Of a stretch of DNA of 64,000 nt, positions 1 through 10,300 are shown in pieces (the stretch's first letter is position 1; each line of letters begins with the position of its first letter). Below the pieces are notes generated by a model, which saw only the letters and a program-made list of their open reading frames with translations, searched no databases and was not told the origin of the DNA. Source of the stretch: Cafeteria roenbergensis (taxonomy: Eukaryota > Sar > Bigyra > Bicosoecida > Cafeteriaceae); NCBI GenBank assembly GCA_008330645.1, contig VLTN01000041.1, positions 124,001 to 188,000 of the forward strand, in the 5' to 3' direction. A program made the translations under genes and the position numbers.

Positions 1-2409
1 GACCGAGCCGTCGGCATCGTCGTCCTCCCCCTCATCTTCCGATTCGTCAGATTCCACGCTGCCCTCTGCAGCTCCAGGCCTGGGAACCGGTGCCTCCCGC
101 GCAGGCGGGCGGATGGGAGCGCCATAGGGGGCCGTCCCCGGGTGCGTAGCGAGAGTAGAGAGCTCCACAGCCCAGCTGGACGAGCTGGCGTGGAGGTCAG
201 CGAGGGACAGGGGCCGAGGCGGGGTCGCCTGCGATTGCCTGAGGGCGCTCACGTGCCCTGGCACGGCAGAATGCAACCGCCGGAGACGTTTTGCGTGCGA
301 TGGAGGGCTTCTGTGCAGACGGTGCTCGTCAAGCATCTCCTGGGTCGACGCCTGGCCCTCGCTCCGCGACTCGTCGAGAGGAGGCGCATCGCACTCAGCG
401 TCGGAACCGGGGGTGTCAAGTCCGAGTCTCCCAGCGGACCGCAACGTCGCGCTAGTCCCGGCGGGCCCCCCAGGAGAGGCGGAGGCTCCTCTTGCATCAG
501 TCGCTTCCTCCTGCTCGGCCCTGAGTCGGGCCTGCTCCTCCTGCTCGGCCCTGAGTCGGGCCTGCTCCTCCTGCTCGGCCCTGAGTCGGGCCTGCTCCTC
601 CTGCTCGGCCCTGAGTCGGGCCTGCTCCTCCTGCTCGGCCCTGAGCCGGGCCTGCTTCTCCTGCTCGGCCCTGAGCCGGGCCTGCTCCTCCTGCTCGGCC
701 CTGAGTCGGGCCTGCTCCTCCTGCTCGGCCCTGAGTCGGGCCTGCTCCTCCTGCTGGGCCCTGAGCCGGGCCTGCTCCTCCTGCTCGGCCCTGAGTCGGG
801 CCTGCTCCTCCTGCTGGGCCCTGAGTCGGGCCTGCTCCTCCTGCTCGGCCCTGAGTCGGGCCTGCTCCTCCTGCTCGGCCCTGAGCCGGGCCTGCTCCTC
901 CTGCTCGGCCCTGAGTCGGGCCTGCTCCTCCTGCTCGGCCCTGAGTCGGGCCTGCTCCTCCTGCTCGGCCCTGAGTCGGGCCTGCTCCTCCTGCTCGGCC
1001 CTGAGTCGGGCCTGCTCCTCCTGCTCGGCCCTGAGTCGGGCCTGCTCCTCCTGCTCGGCCCTGAGTCGGGCCTGCTCGTCCTGCTCGGCCCTGAGTCGGG
1101 CCTGCTCGTCCTGCTCGGCCCTGAGTCGGGCCTGCTCCTCCTGCTCGGCCCTGAGTCGGGCCTGCTCCTCCTGCTCGGCCCTGAGTCGGGCCTGCTCCTC
1201 CTGCTCGGCCCTGAGTCGGGCCTGCTCCTCCTGCTCGGCCCTGAGTCGGGCCTGCTCGTCCTGCTCGGCCCTGAGTCGGGCCTGCTCCTCCTGCTCGGCC
1301 CTGAGTCGGGCCTGCTCCTCCTGCTCGGCCCTGAGTCGGGCCTGCGCGTCCTGCTCGGCCCTGAGTCGGGCCTGCTCGTCCTGCTCGGCCCTGAGTCGGG
1401 CCTGCGCGTCCTGCTCGGCCCTGAGTCGGGCCTGCTCGTCCTGCTCGGCCCTGAGTCGGGCCTGCTCCTCCTGCTCGGCCCTGAGTCGGGCCTGCTCGTC
1501 CTGCTCGGCCCTGAGTCGGGCCTGCTCGTCCTGCTCGGCCCTGAGTCGGGCCTGCTCCTCCTGCTCGGCCCTGAGTCGGGCCTGCTCCTCCTGCTCGACC
1601 TCCCGTGAAGTTGAGCCTTGACCCGTTTCCAGCATGGCCCGGAACTCGACCGCGTCCTTGACTCCAAAGCGCACACGCCTCGGCGTGCCGTCAACTCGCG
1701 ACCCCGCCGTGGGCGAGTCAACTGCGGCCTGGGCGCGCTGGCGGCGCAGCTCCGCGATGCGCTCTCGAAGGGCGTTGCTCTGGGCCTCCCGCTGATGGAC
1801 TTGGGACAGAATGGAGCTGACCTCGGGCTTGAGCGCGGCTTGGGCACGCCGCACGGGCGCTGGCTGGGAAACAGGCGGGGCGCTGCCGGCTCCTTGCGAG
1901 TGTGCAGCAGGCCGGACTACTGCGGGTGCGGCGCTTTGCGAGAGCATCGCCTTGAAAGCGTGGGCCGCAAATCTCCGCTCGAAGGCGCCCTCCGGCTCCG
2001 CTCCTTGCTCGAGCATGGCCCGAAAGTCAGCCAGTCCCAGCACGATGGCACCCGTGGTAGTCACGGACCCCAAGGCACTGCTTGCTGCGTCACCGTCGTC
2101 GTCCTTGGTGTCGGAATCGGAGTCGTAGCCTGCTCTCGCGAGGGCGCGGGCGCGACTGTGGCCCAGGCCAGAGTCACTTGCCAGCGCAATTGTGGCATCC
2201 GTGGACGATGCACTGGCAGGCCGCCGCGTGATGTCGTCGAGGGAGCTTGGGCCTGCGCCTTCATCTGAGGGAGGGGCACCGGGCGCTCGTGCGGGGCCGT
2301 GCGTGCCGCTCCGGAGGCCGGATTTCGGGTTGCTTTCAGGACCGCCAGCGGCCTGGGGCTTCCCGCCGTGCGCCACGCGCTGCTTCCAGTCTTCGAGCGA
2401 GAGCGCCAT
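1..2409 (-). CDS. Coiled-coil protein with 36 decapeptide repeats (3' end beyond window)
   Basis: Reading leftward from the ATG at 2409-2407 (protein starts MALSLEDWKQRV), one frame stays open for 803 codons to the left edge, so the C-terminus is missing. An in-frame stop lies upstream of this ATG, near 2550. Residues 1-273 are low-complexity with an acidic patch (YDSDSDTKDDDGD) and two FRAML motifs, at about residues 125 and 262. Residues 274-633 are 36 copies of EEQARLRAEQ, an uninterrupted charged helix expected to form a coiled coil or single alpha-helix. The rest is Ser/Pro-rich and ends acidic. I recognise no family. The frame is supported by its length, by codon-phased synonymous changes in the repeats and by its divergent position beside SMC4. 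Function unknown; a structural or cytoskeletal role is a guess. Confidence 0.8.
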   Translation of the reverse strand, partial: MALSLEDWKQRVAHGGKPQAAGGPESNPKSGLRSGTHGPARAPGAPPSDEGAGPSSLDDITRRPASASSTDATIALASDSGLGHSRARALARAGYDSDSDTKDDDGDAASSALGSVTTTGAIVLGLADFRAMLEQGAEPEGAFERRFAAHAFKAMLSQSAAPAVVRPAAHSQGAGSAPPVSQPAPVRRAQAALKPEVSSILSQVHQREAQSNALRERIAELRRQRAQAAVDSPTAGSRVDGTPRRVRFGVKDAVEFRAMLETGQGSTSREVEQEEQARLRAEQEEQARLRAEQDEQARLRAEQDEQARLRAEQEEQARLRAEQDEQARLRAEQDAQARLRAEQDEQARLRAEQDAQARLRAEQEEQARLRAEQEEQARLRAEQDEQARLRAEQEEQARLRAEQEEQARLRAEQEEQARLRAEQEEQARLRAEQDEQARLRAEQDEQARLRAEQEEQARLRAEQEEQARLRAEQEEQARLRAEQEEQARLRAEQEEQARLRAEQEEQARLRAEQEEQARLRAEQEEQARLRAQQEEQARLRAEQEEQARLRAQQEEQARLRAEQEEQARLRAEQEEQARLRAEQEKQARLRAEQEEQARLRAEQEEQARLRAEQEEQARLRAEQEEQARLRAEQEEATDARGASASPGGPAGTSATLRSAGRLGLDTPGSDAECDAPPLDESRSEGQASTQEMLDEHRLHRSPPSHAKRLRRLHSAVPGHVSALRQSQATPPRPLSLADLHASSSSWAVELSTLATHPGTAPYGAPIRPPAREAPVPRPGAAEGSVESDESEDEGEDDDADGSV
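511..1590 (-). repeat. 36 x 30-bp tandem repeat encoding EEQARLRAEQ
   Basis: There are thirty-six head-to-tail units of exactly 30 bp with no length variants, plus a decayed half unit at 1591-1606. The minus-strand unit encodes EEQARLRAEQ. Variants are few and mostly conservative: DEQ and DAQ versions lie only at 1051-1530 (N-proximal part), and AQQ, EKQ and a synonymous Arg codon only at 631-900. Pairs of variant units (1321-1440) repeat as 60-bp blocks, pointing to recent expansion by unequal exchange. Because the unit contains no stop in any frame, all six frames are open across it. Confidence 0.97.
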
Positions 2410-2650
2410 GAGCGCCCCCGCCGGGCGCGCACGGAGCGCTCGCCGGCCCGGTGGCCGCGGGTTGATGCACGGCTGGTCTCGCGACGGGCCAAGCAGAGCC
2501 GGTTGCAGCAGCAGCAGAGCAACGGGTTTGCCGGCCGTTGATGGCCCAACTCACTCCAACGGCGGCGCTCCCCAGTCGTCTCTGGCGCCCCTGCTGCTCT
2601 TGGATCGCAGCCCGGACGCACAGAGTATCCGTAGGGTGTGAAATCGGTCA
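2410..2650. promoter_or_regulatory. Divergent spacer between repeat-protein gene and SMC4
   Basis: These 241 bp separate two oppositely directed start codons, so both promoters must lie here or overlap the 5' ends. No TATA-like element or other named motif is evident. A CAG run occurs at about 2505-2519. Confidence 0.5.
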
Positions 2651-5600
2651 ATGGCTTCTTCCGATGCCGCAGCATCGTCGCCCGTGGCGGCGGCGCACTC
2701 GGTCTCCACGGCTCCCACCGCCACCAGCACAGCAGCGACCCCCGGAGCCCCGCGCCTGATCATCCGGCGCATGGTGATGGAGAACTTCAAGTCCTATGGC
2801 GGGGTGAAGAGCATCGGGCCGTTCCACAAGTCCTTCAGCTCCATCGTGGGGCCGAACGGCTCGGGCAAGAGCAATGTGATCGATGCCATGCTGTTCGTGT
2901 TTGGCAAGCGCGCGAACAAGCTGCGCCAGAGCAAGGTGGCGGACCTGATTCACCGCTCGGCCGCATACCCCGACCTCGACTTTGCCAGCGTGGCGGTGCA
3001 CTTTTGCGAAATCACCGAGGGCGGACCAGAGGCCGGCGAGGCTGGCGACGGCAGCGTCGAGGTCCCCGGCAGCGCGATGGTCGTCGAGCGCCGCGCGTTC
3101 CGCAACAACACCTCCCGGTACTACGTGGACGGGAAAGGTGCGTCGCAGAAGGAGGTGACCGACCTCCTGCGGGCCAAGGGCATCGACCTGGACCACAACC
3201 GCTTCCTCATCCTGCAGGGCGAGGTCGAGCAGATCTCGCTCATGAAGCCCAAGGGCGCGACTGAGCACGAGACTGGCCTTCTTGAGTACCTCGAGGACAT
3301 CATCGGCAGCAACCGCTTCGTGGACGACATTGCCGCGTCCTTCGCCGTGGTCGACGCGCTGAGCACGGAGCGAGACGAGAAGCTCAACCGCGTCCGGGTC
3401 GCCGACAAGTCCAGGCAGGAGCTCGCGCAGGCGCGCGAGGACGCCCTCTCGCTCCTCCGCTGCGACTACGAAGTGCGCCGCCGCAAGGCAGAGCTCCTGC
3501 AGGTGAAGGCCCACTCTGTGGCTGAGCGCCTCGAAGAGGTCCGCTCCCGCCGCGCGGGCTTCGATGAGCGCCGGGCCACGGAGCAGGCGCGCCTCGACGA
3601 GGCCGAGACCGCCGCCAAGGCTGCGCGGGAGGAGGCCGACGCGTTGGGCGCCCGCCTCGAGGAAGCGGAGAAGGCCGTCCGCGCTCTGGACGAAGAGTTC
3701 AGCGCCCTTGAGAAGCGCGACATCACCGTTCGCGAGGCGCGAGCCCACTGCAAGGGCCGCGTGAAGAAGCTGGCGGCAGTGGTCAAGGCACAGCGCACCA
3801 AGGCAGCCGAGGCGAAGGAGGCCAAGGACGGGGCAGAGGCCTCGAAGCCGGAGCTGGAGGCCGAGATGGAGGGCGCAGAGGCGCAGCAGGCGGAGGCAGA
3901 GGAGGAGGTCAAGGCCGCCCTGGCCAACCTCCGAAGCGCCACGGCCGGGCTCCGCACAGAGCTCAACGAGCGGCAGGCGGCGCTCGCGCCGGTGGCGGAG
4001 CGTCGCGCCCATGCCGCCGCTGCTGTCGACAAGCTGGAGGCAGAGGCGTCCATGCTTCGCCAGGGCGCGGCCCAGGCCACTGCGGAGGCTGACCGCCTTT
4101 CCAAGGAGAAGGACCGCGCGGCGAGGGAGCTCTCCGCCGGAGAGGCCGCCGCGTCCAAGGCCGAGGCGGAGCGCGACGCCACGCGCGGCCGCCTTGACGA
4201 GGCCAAGAGCGAGCTTGCGGAGGTCAAGGCAGGCGAGGCCGCGGCAAGCAGGGCCGCCGCCGCCGCCCGCGCGGTGTGCGAGGAGGGCAAGGCAGCTGCC
4301 GAGCGGGCCGCCGGGCAGGGACGCGTGGTCCAGCGCCTGCTCGCCGCCTGCAAGCCCAAGGCGGAGATGGAGGGTGTTCGCCTCTACGGCCGCCTGGGCG
4401 ACCTCGGGTCTGTGGACGCGTCGCTCGACGTCGCCGTGTCCACCGCGGCTGGCGCGTTGGACTGGCTCGTCGTGGAGTCCACCGCCGACGGCCAGCGCTG
4501 CATCGAGTACCTGCGCAAGCACTCCCTCGGCAGGGCGAAGTTCCTCATCCTTGACAAGCAGGGCGCAGCGGCGGCTGCCATGGACAGGGAGCTTCGCCTG
4601 CCCGCCGGCGGGCGCCGCCTGTTCGACCTCATCACCCCCGACGAGGACCGCTTCCGGCCCGCGTTCTTCTTCGCCCTCCGCAACACCCTCGTGGCTGACG
4701 ACATCGACGCGGCCGCGGCAATGGCCTACCGCGGCTCCCGGGCCGAGTGGCGCGTGGTGACGCTCAAGGGCGAGCTCATCGACACGTCGGGCACCATGAG
4801 CGGCGGCGGCGGCCGGCCTCGCACTGGCCTCATTCGCACATCGGGGGCGGGCGGCTCGTCCTCCTCCAGCTCCGCCCGGGCCGCCTCGGCCGCGGGCGCC
4901 TCGGCGCGGGGCGGCGGGGTCTCGGCAGCCGACATCCGCGAGGCCGAGAAGACGCTGCGCGCCGCGTCCGAGGAGGCGGCCGGTTTCCGCGATCGCGCCC
5001 TCGCCCTCACGCGGGAGGTGCGCGCGCTCGAGACGCAGCTGCGCGCCCAGGAGACGGGCGCCCGCAAGGCCAGGGCCGCCGTGCAGGCCATGACCGAGCG
5101 CCTGGAAGAGCTCGAGGTGCGCACCGACAAGGCCGTGCGCATGGCCGCTGACGCCCGGGAGCGCGAGGAGACCGCGGCCGAGCGCGCTGCCGAGGTGGAG
5201 GAGGAGCTGGCTGCAGCCCGCGCTGCTCTTGCGGTGGTGGACGAGGAGGCGTCGTCGCTCAAGGCGGCAGTGGAGGAGCTCGAGGGCAGCATCCAGGAAG
5301 CGGGCGGCGCCCGCCTGGAGGCCGCCAAGGCCCGCGCCAAGGAGCTCGCAGCGCAGGTTGCCTCGAACCGCAAGGCGGCGACAAAGGCCGGCGTCGACCT
5401 CAAGGCAGCCGCAAAGAACTTGGCCAAGGCCGAGGCAGCAGAGGCTGCGGCCACCGAGGAGATGGAGCGCCTGCTCGCCCAGCTTGAGGAGACCAAGTCG
5501 GAGAAGGAGGAGGTTGTGAAGGAGGCGGAGCGCGTGACCACGCTTCGGGACGCCGCAACCGAGGCCGTCAAGGCGGCTCGGGCGGAGGCAGCCGCCGCCG

Positions 5601-6850
5601 ACACTGCCGCTGCGGACGCCGAGAAGGCCGTGAAGCGGCTCGCGCGCGTGCTCGAGGAGGTTGAGGAGGGCATGGCAGAGGTGGTCAAGGCGAGCAAGGA
5701 CCTTGAGCACGCCGCGAAGGACCTGGACAAGAAGCTCGACTCCGTGCGCAGGATGCACGCCGCCTCCATCGAGGGCATCCCGCTCGACGACGAGGATGAC
5801 GAGGACGAGGAGGATGAAGAGGGCGAGGAGGCGGAGGAGGAGGGCGGCGAGGCGGGGGCCGGGGCTCGTGCAGCAGCTGCTGCGGGCAGCGACAGCGACA
5901 GCGACGTGGACTCTGACGAGGATGCCGAGGAGGGCGCCGCCTCGGATGCGGGCCCCGCTTCCTCCTCGTCCAGCAGCAGCAGCGCGGCGGCGCGCAAGAG
6001 GACGCCGAAGCGCCGCGGCGCGTCGCTGGCTGCGATGCGGGAGCTTCCCGTGCTGTCCGCGGAGGACTGCGAGGCGGCGGAGGAGAAGGCGCTGGAGAGG
6101 GCAGTTGCCGTTGCAGAGGAGGCAGCGCGCCGCCAGCAGTCTGGCGTCAACGTGCGGGCCATTGCCGAGTACAGCGCCAAGAACCGCGAGTACGTGGCCC
6201 GCGCCGCCGAGCTCGACCAGGTGTCCTCCAAGCGCGATGCGGCTCGCAAGGAGTGGGACGCCCTGCGCAAGCAGCGCCTCGAGGTGTTCATGGCGGGCTT
6301 CCGCGCCATCACGCTCAAGCTCAAGGAGATGTACAGGATGATCACCCTCGGGGGCGACGCCGAGCTGGAGCTCGTCGACAGCCTCGACCCCTTCAGCGAG
6401 GGAATCCTCTTCACTGTGCGTCCCCCCAAGAAGAGCTGGAAGCGCATGGCGAACCTCAGCGGTGGCGAGAAGACGCTCTCCTCCCTGGCCCTGGTGTTCG
6501 CCCTGCACCACTTCAAGCCCACCCCGCTGTACGTCATGGACGAGATCGACGCGGCCCTGGACTTCAAGAACGTGTCCGTCGTGGCCCACTACCTCAAGCA
6601 GCGCACGGACATGGCGCAGTTCATCATTATTTCACTGCGCAACAACATGTTCGAGCTGGCAGACCGCCTGGTGGGCATCTACAAGACCCACGACGTGACC
6701 AAGAGCGTCACCATCGACCCCAAGCGCTTCGCTGCCGCAGCGGGCGTCCCCACTGGCGCAGAGGAGGCAGAGGCCCGCATCGCGGCGGGCAAGGCCAGCG
6801 CCTCCGCGGCAAGCCCCGGCCCTGCGTTGGCGGACCGCACCAACGTGTGA
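2651..6850 (+). CDS. SMC4: Condensin subunit SMC4
   Basis: Structural maintenance of chromosomes 4, the ATPase that pairs with SMC2 in condensin to compact mitotic chromosomes. A single exon encodes 1399 residues. Visible parts: N-terminal ATPase half with Walker A GPNGSGKSN (67-75); first coiled coil; hinge at about 575-720, ending near GTMSGGGGRP; second coiled coil; ABC signature LSGGEKTLSSLALVFALHH (about 1269) and Walker B YVMDEIDAALD (about 1293), followed by IIISLRNNMFE. The phrases LGGDAELELVDSLDPFSEGI and RPPKKSWK mark SMC4 rather than SMC2 or cohesin SMCs. Unusual: about 80 residues of Asp/Glu then Ser (about 1040-1117) interrupt the returning coiled coil just before its LPVLSAED and AIAEY landmarks. 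The ATG is the first in frame and leads directly into the ATPase. Confidence 0.97.
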   Translation: MASSDAAASSPVAAAHSVSTAPTATSTAATPGAPRLIIRRMVMENFKSYGGVKSIGPFHKSFSSIVGPNGSGKSNVIDAMLFVFGKRANKLRQSKVADLIHRSAAYPDLDFASVAVHFCEITEGGPEAGEAGDGSVEVPGSAMVVERRAFRNNTSRYYVDGKGASQKEVTDLLRAKGIDLDHNRFLILQGEVEQISLMKPKGATEHETGLLEYLEDIIGSNRFVDDIAASFAVVDALSTERDEKLNRVRVADKSRQELAQAREDALSLLRCDYEVRRRKAELLQVKAHSVAERLEEVRSRRAGFDERRATEQARLDEAETAAKAAREEADALGARLEEAEKAVRALDEEFSALEKRDITVREARAHCKGRVKKLAAVVKAQRTKAAEAKEAKDGAEASKPELEAEMEGAEAQQAEAEEEVKAALANLRSATAGLRTELNERQAALAPVAERRAHAAAAVDKLEAEASMLRQGAAQATAEADRLSKEKDRAARELSAGEAAASKAEAERDATRGRLDEAKSELAEVKAGEAAASRAAAAARAVCEEGKAAAERAAGQGRVVQRLLAACKPKAEMEGVRLYGRLGDLGSVDASLDVAVSTAAGALDWLVVESTADGQRCIEYLRKHSLGRAKFLILDKQGAAAAAMDRELRLPAGGRRLFDLITPDEDRFRPAFFFALRNTLVADDIDAAAAMAYRGSRAEWRVVTLKGELIDTSGTMSGGGGRPRTGLIRTSGAGGSSSSSSARAASAAGASARGGGVSAADIREAEKTLRAASEEAAGFRDRALALTREVRALETQLRAQETGARKARAAVQAMTERLEELEVRTDKAVRMAADAREREETAAERAAEVEEELAAARAALAVVDEEASSLKAAVEELEGSIQEAGGARLEAAKARAKELAAQVASNRKAATKAGVDLKAAAKNLAKAEAAEAAATEEMERLLAQLEETKSEKEEVVKEAERVTTLRDAATEAVKAARAEAAAADTAAADAEKAVKRLARVLEEVEEGMAEVVKASKDLEHAAKDLDKKLDSVRRMHAASIEGIPLDDEDDEDEEDEEGEEAEEEGGEAGAGARAAAAAGSDSDSDVDSDEDAEEGAASDAGPASSSSSSSSAAARKRTPKRRGASLAAMRELPVLSAEDCEAAEEKALERAVAVAEEAARRQQSGVNVRAIAEYSAKNREYVARAAELDQVSSKRDAARKEWDALRKQRLEVFMAGFRAITLKLKEMYRMITLGGDAELELVDSLDPFSEGILFTVRPPKKSWKRMANLSGGEKTLSSLALVFALHHFKPTPLYVMDEIDAALDFKNVSVVAHYLKQRTDMAQFIIISLRNNMFELADRLVGIYKTHDVTKSVTIDPKRFAAAAGVPTGAEEAEARIAAGKASASAASPGPALADRTNV

Positions 6851-7339
6851 TCTGGCCGGCTGCCGGCCTCCCAGTCCCATCGCTCCCTCTTCCTGGCATG
6901 CATATCTTCGTTGGTGAGTGTGAGTGCATCATGAGTGTTTGAGCGCGCGGATGAATCAATCTCATTCGTTTTCGACCCGCTTGCTGCTTGCCCAGGCGCA
7001 AACGACTGCGTTTCAGCGGCCCACAGCGCCGCGTATGCGCAGCCCTCGCGCCAACAACGCGCGACAAGCTTTTAGCTACCCTTGAATGGGGCTCGCGGCC
7101 CCTTGGCGGGCGCGTGCACGAGGTTCCAGCGCGCGGACAAAACCTCGGCAGAGCCGCCGCAAACGGATTCGGTGGCCGCGGCGCCCATCGCGACAGCTGC
7201 GGCACCAGCGGCCCGAACGCCACGGCCACGGCTCCAGCCCGCCCGAGGCGCCACCGACGCCTGCCGCGAGCAAGCCACGCAGTCTTGAGCCGCAGGCCAG
7301 GACCAGCCCCAGCGTGGCGCGTGACCCGGTTGCGCGAGA
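6851..7339. other. Intergenic region between SMC4 and the PH-like protein gene
   Basis: These 489 bp hold the 3' end of SMC4 and the promoter of the next plus-strand gene, the longer of the window's two tandem (same-strand) junctions. The first 230 bp are visibly less GC-rich. No RNA gene, repeat or convincing exon was recognised, although an upstream non-coding exon of the next gene is possible. Confidence 0.5.
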
Positions 7340-10300
7340 ATGGCCAGCTCGGTCGTGCCTTGCTCGTGCCGCTCTGATGGCGGCGCATGGGTCTCGCGCT
7401 TCGCCATGGTTGGTGATGGCAGGCTCGCTCTCAAGTCCAGCAGCGACGGCGCTGCCGGCCGTCCGGACGAGGGCAGCCACAGCCTGCGCGACGCGCACAT
7501 TGTGGTTGACTCGAGATCGCGCGAACTCACCCTGCCCCCGGCCGATGACGGCCCCGTCACGACGATCCGAGTGGTTTCGCAAGCCGACTTTGACGAGCTG
7601 CGCTCCGCCCTTGCTGCATCCGGGGCCCGCTTGACTTCGGTTGAGAATGGCGCCAGCGGGCGTCCGGTTGCAACTGCAGCCCAAGTTGCGGCCGATGCCG
7701 CTGTGATGGCCGCGGCGCAGACCGGCAGCGGGGCTGCGGCGGTCGCAGCGACGGGCGACGAGACCCGGAGCCTTGCCCAGGCTCGGGCTGTGCTGGGCCA
7801 GCTGGCGTTGCGAGTCGCAAAGGCGCAAGCCGACAGCGCCGAAGCCAAGACCCGGCAGGAGCATGCGGAGGCCGACCGCCAAGCCGCCCAGGACGCCCAC
7901 TCTGCCTCGCTGCAGATGCTGCGCGACGCCAAGGCCCGCGAGGAGGAATCCATTGGGGAGCTCGTCGACGCCGCAAGCCAGCTCGAGGCCGAGGGGAAGG
8001 TGCTCCGTGCAGAGCTTGAGAAGGCCCGGACAGACGCCGAAACTGCCCGCCAAGACCTCGCAAAGGCCCTTGAAAGCACCTCTGCCGAGCTTCGCCAGGC
8101 GCGCGAGGACCTGGCGACGGCGCAGGGAAAGAAGGCATTCGCTGAAGCGCGGGCGGACGCCGCGGAGCATGCAGCCCGAAGCCAGAAGGAGGAGGCGGAG
8201 GTGGCAGCCGCCAAGCAGCGCGCGAGCTGGGACGCCGAGCTGGCGCGGCTGCGGGAGGAGCTGGCCGAGGTCCGGGCCTCTGCCGCAACCAGTGCTGCAG
8301 CCGCTGCGACGCGCGGCGAGCTGGAGCGAGAGCTGGAACGCCTGCGCAGCGAGCTTGCAGAGGCCCAATCGGCAGCCTCGGCCGCCGCCGCAGCCGCCGC
8401 GAGCGACCGCGAGCGCCTGTCGCGAAGACTCGCAGAGGCAGAGGCAGCGGCCGCTGAGGCGCGCGCGGCCCACACGGCAGACGTTGAGCGCCTCCAGCAG
8501 GAGCTGGCCGAGGCGAAGGTGGCGGCGCCGACGGGGGAGGAGGAGGGCGAGAAGGAGGCTGCTGCGGCGGCCGCGGGTCTTGCCCGCCCAGACAGGAGTG
8601 GCCGGGGGCCCGCCGCGGAGGCCTCGGCCGGGGCAGAGGCGCACGCGGCAGAGCTGGACCGCTTGCGCGGCGAGCTGGCCGCGGCCAAGGCTGATGCCGA
8701 TCCGAGCGACGAGGGAGTGCGGCGGCGGATCGCGGCCGCAGAGGCGGCCGCCGCCGCAGAGGCGCGCGAGGCTCAGGCAGAGGAGCTGGAGCGCGTTCGC
8801 GCCGAGCTAGCGAGGGCCAGGTTGAACGCGTCCGCAGGCTCTGCTGTCGACCCGCCATCGGCAGCTGCGAGCGCCGATCTTGAACGCCGGCTTGCGGACG
8901 CTGAGGCCGCAGCCGCGAAGGCAGAGGCTGCCGCTGCCCAGACAGAGGCCGCCGCAGCGCAGGCCCGAGCTGCCCACGTGGCCGAAGTCGACCGCTTGCA
9001 AAAGGAGCTGTCCAAGGCCGCCCAGAAGGCAGAGTCGGCTGCCGCGGAGGCGAGCCGGCTCCGTGAGGCGAGCAGCGCAGACCGCCGCAAATCAGAGGCC
9101 TCGCTCGGGGCGGCGGCGGACGAGGCCACGCGGGCAAGGGCTGACCTGGAGCGGCTCCGAGCGCAGCTTGCAGAGACCAAGCAGCAGTCCGAGGCTGCCG
9201 CTGACCGGGCCAACGGGGACATCGCGGAGCTCGCCGACGCACTGGAGGAGGCGGTGGAGGAGGCCCAGCGAGTCCAGGTCGCGTACCAGGCGGCCGAGCG
9301 CAAGCGGCAGGAGGCCGAAGCGCAGCTGGCAGCAGCGCTCCTCGATGACGCGACGTCGCCAGTTCGCAGTGCTGCTGCAGCGACGGAGCTGGAGCTTGCC
9401 AAGCGTCAGGCGCGGCGCGCCGACTTGGAGGCCGAGGCTGCGTTGGAGCGCGCCGAGCAAGCCATGAAGACGGCAGACGATGCGCACGACGCGCTTCGCC
9501 GCCGGAGGGAGGTGGAGGCCACGCTTCGGGAGCGATGCGCCGCCGCGGAGCTGGAGGCGGAGGAGGCAGCCTGCCTCGTCGAGCACGCCAGGGCTGCCGC
9601 CCGCAGCCTGAGGGCGCGGCTGGTCGTGGCCCGTCAGTCCGAGCTGAGCGCCAAGCAGCTCGCCAACCAGCTCTTCGCGGCCCTCGGCGCGGCCGGCGGC
9701 ATGCTGGAGGATGAGGTGGCGGCCGGGGCGCGCGCGGCGGCGGACGCGGCTCGGTTCAGAGCCATGGCCGGCCTGAGCGGCCAGCAGCCCCGCCCCCGCC
9801 CCGCTGGGCTGGGCATACTGGATCTGGAGGTGTCGGAGGACCAATCAGAGAGCAAGGCCCGAATTCCGGCCGGCGGGGAGCTCCAGGCGCTCGCTTTGGC
9901 AGAGCGCGACGTTGACAGCAGGGCTGGCCGGTCTCACACGCGTGCTGCCTCGCCCGGTGGCAGGGAGGCGGCCGAAGGGAACGGTGACGCCACAGAGGAG
10001 TCGCTGCCTCCCCCCCCGCCGCCGCCCAAGTCGCCTCGGCCTGCTGGGCTGCCTTCTGCTTGCGGTCCGCTGGTGCCGCGCTCGCCTCGCGACGCGACCC
10101 CTGCTGGGAAGGCCCCGCCCCCGCCCCCGCCGGCGCTGATGGACGCCGCAGCAGCTTCCCCTCTCGCAGACCAGCCGCTCAACGCGGCTGGCTCCTCATC
10201 CGAGGCCGGCGGGGACGAGGGTGGCCGCGCGGTTTCATCAACCGGCACGGCGGCGCTGCGCCGCGAGCTGGTGCGCGCCCGGGCCGCGCTGTCCGCGGCG

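Noticed and set aside
142-1608. Plus-strand frames reading LLLLGPESGL or SSCSALSRAC repeats
   Set aside because: They exist only because the 30-bp unit lacks stops in every frame. The minus frame extends far beyond the repeat on both sides with protein-like sequence and codon-phased variants, and these do not.
2648-6589. Minus-strand open frame of 1313 codons opposite SMC4
   Set aside because: It is the mirror of SMC4, which is unmistakable on the plus strand. In this GC-rich genome TTA, CTA and TCA codons are rare, so antisense frames stay open by chance. The predicted protein is Leu/Arg/Gly/His-rich with no domain.
7082-7288. Possible upstream exon of the PH-like gene
   Set aside because: The frame begins without an ATG, ends in its own stop before 7340, and no donor/acceptor pair links it to the gene.
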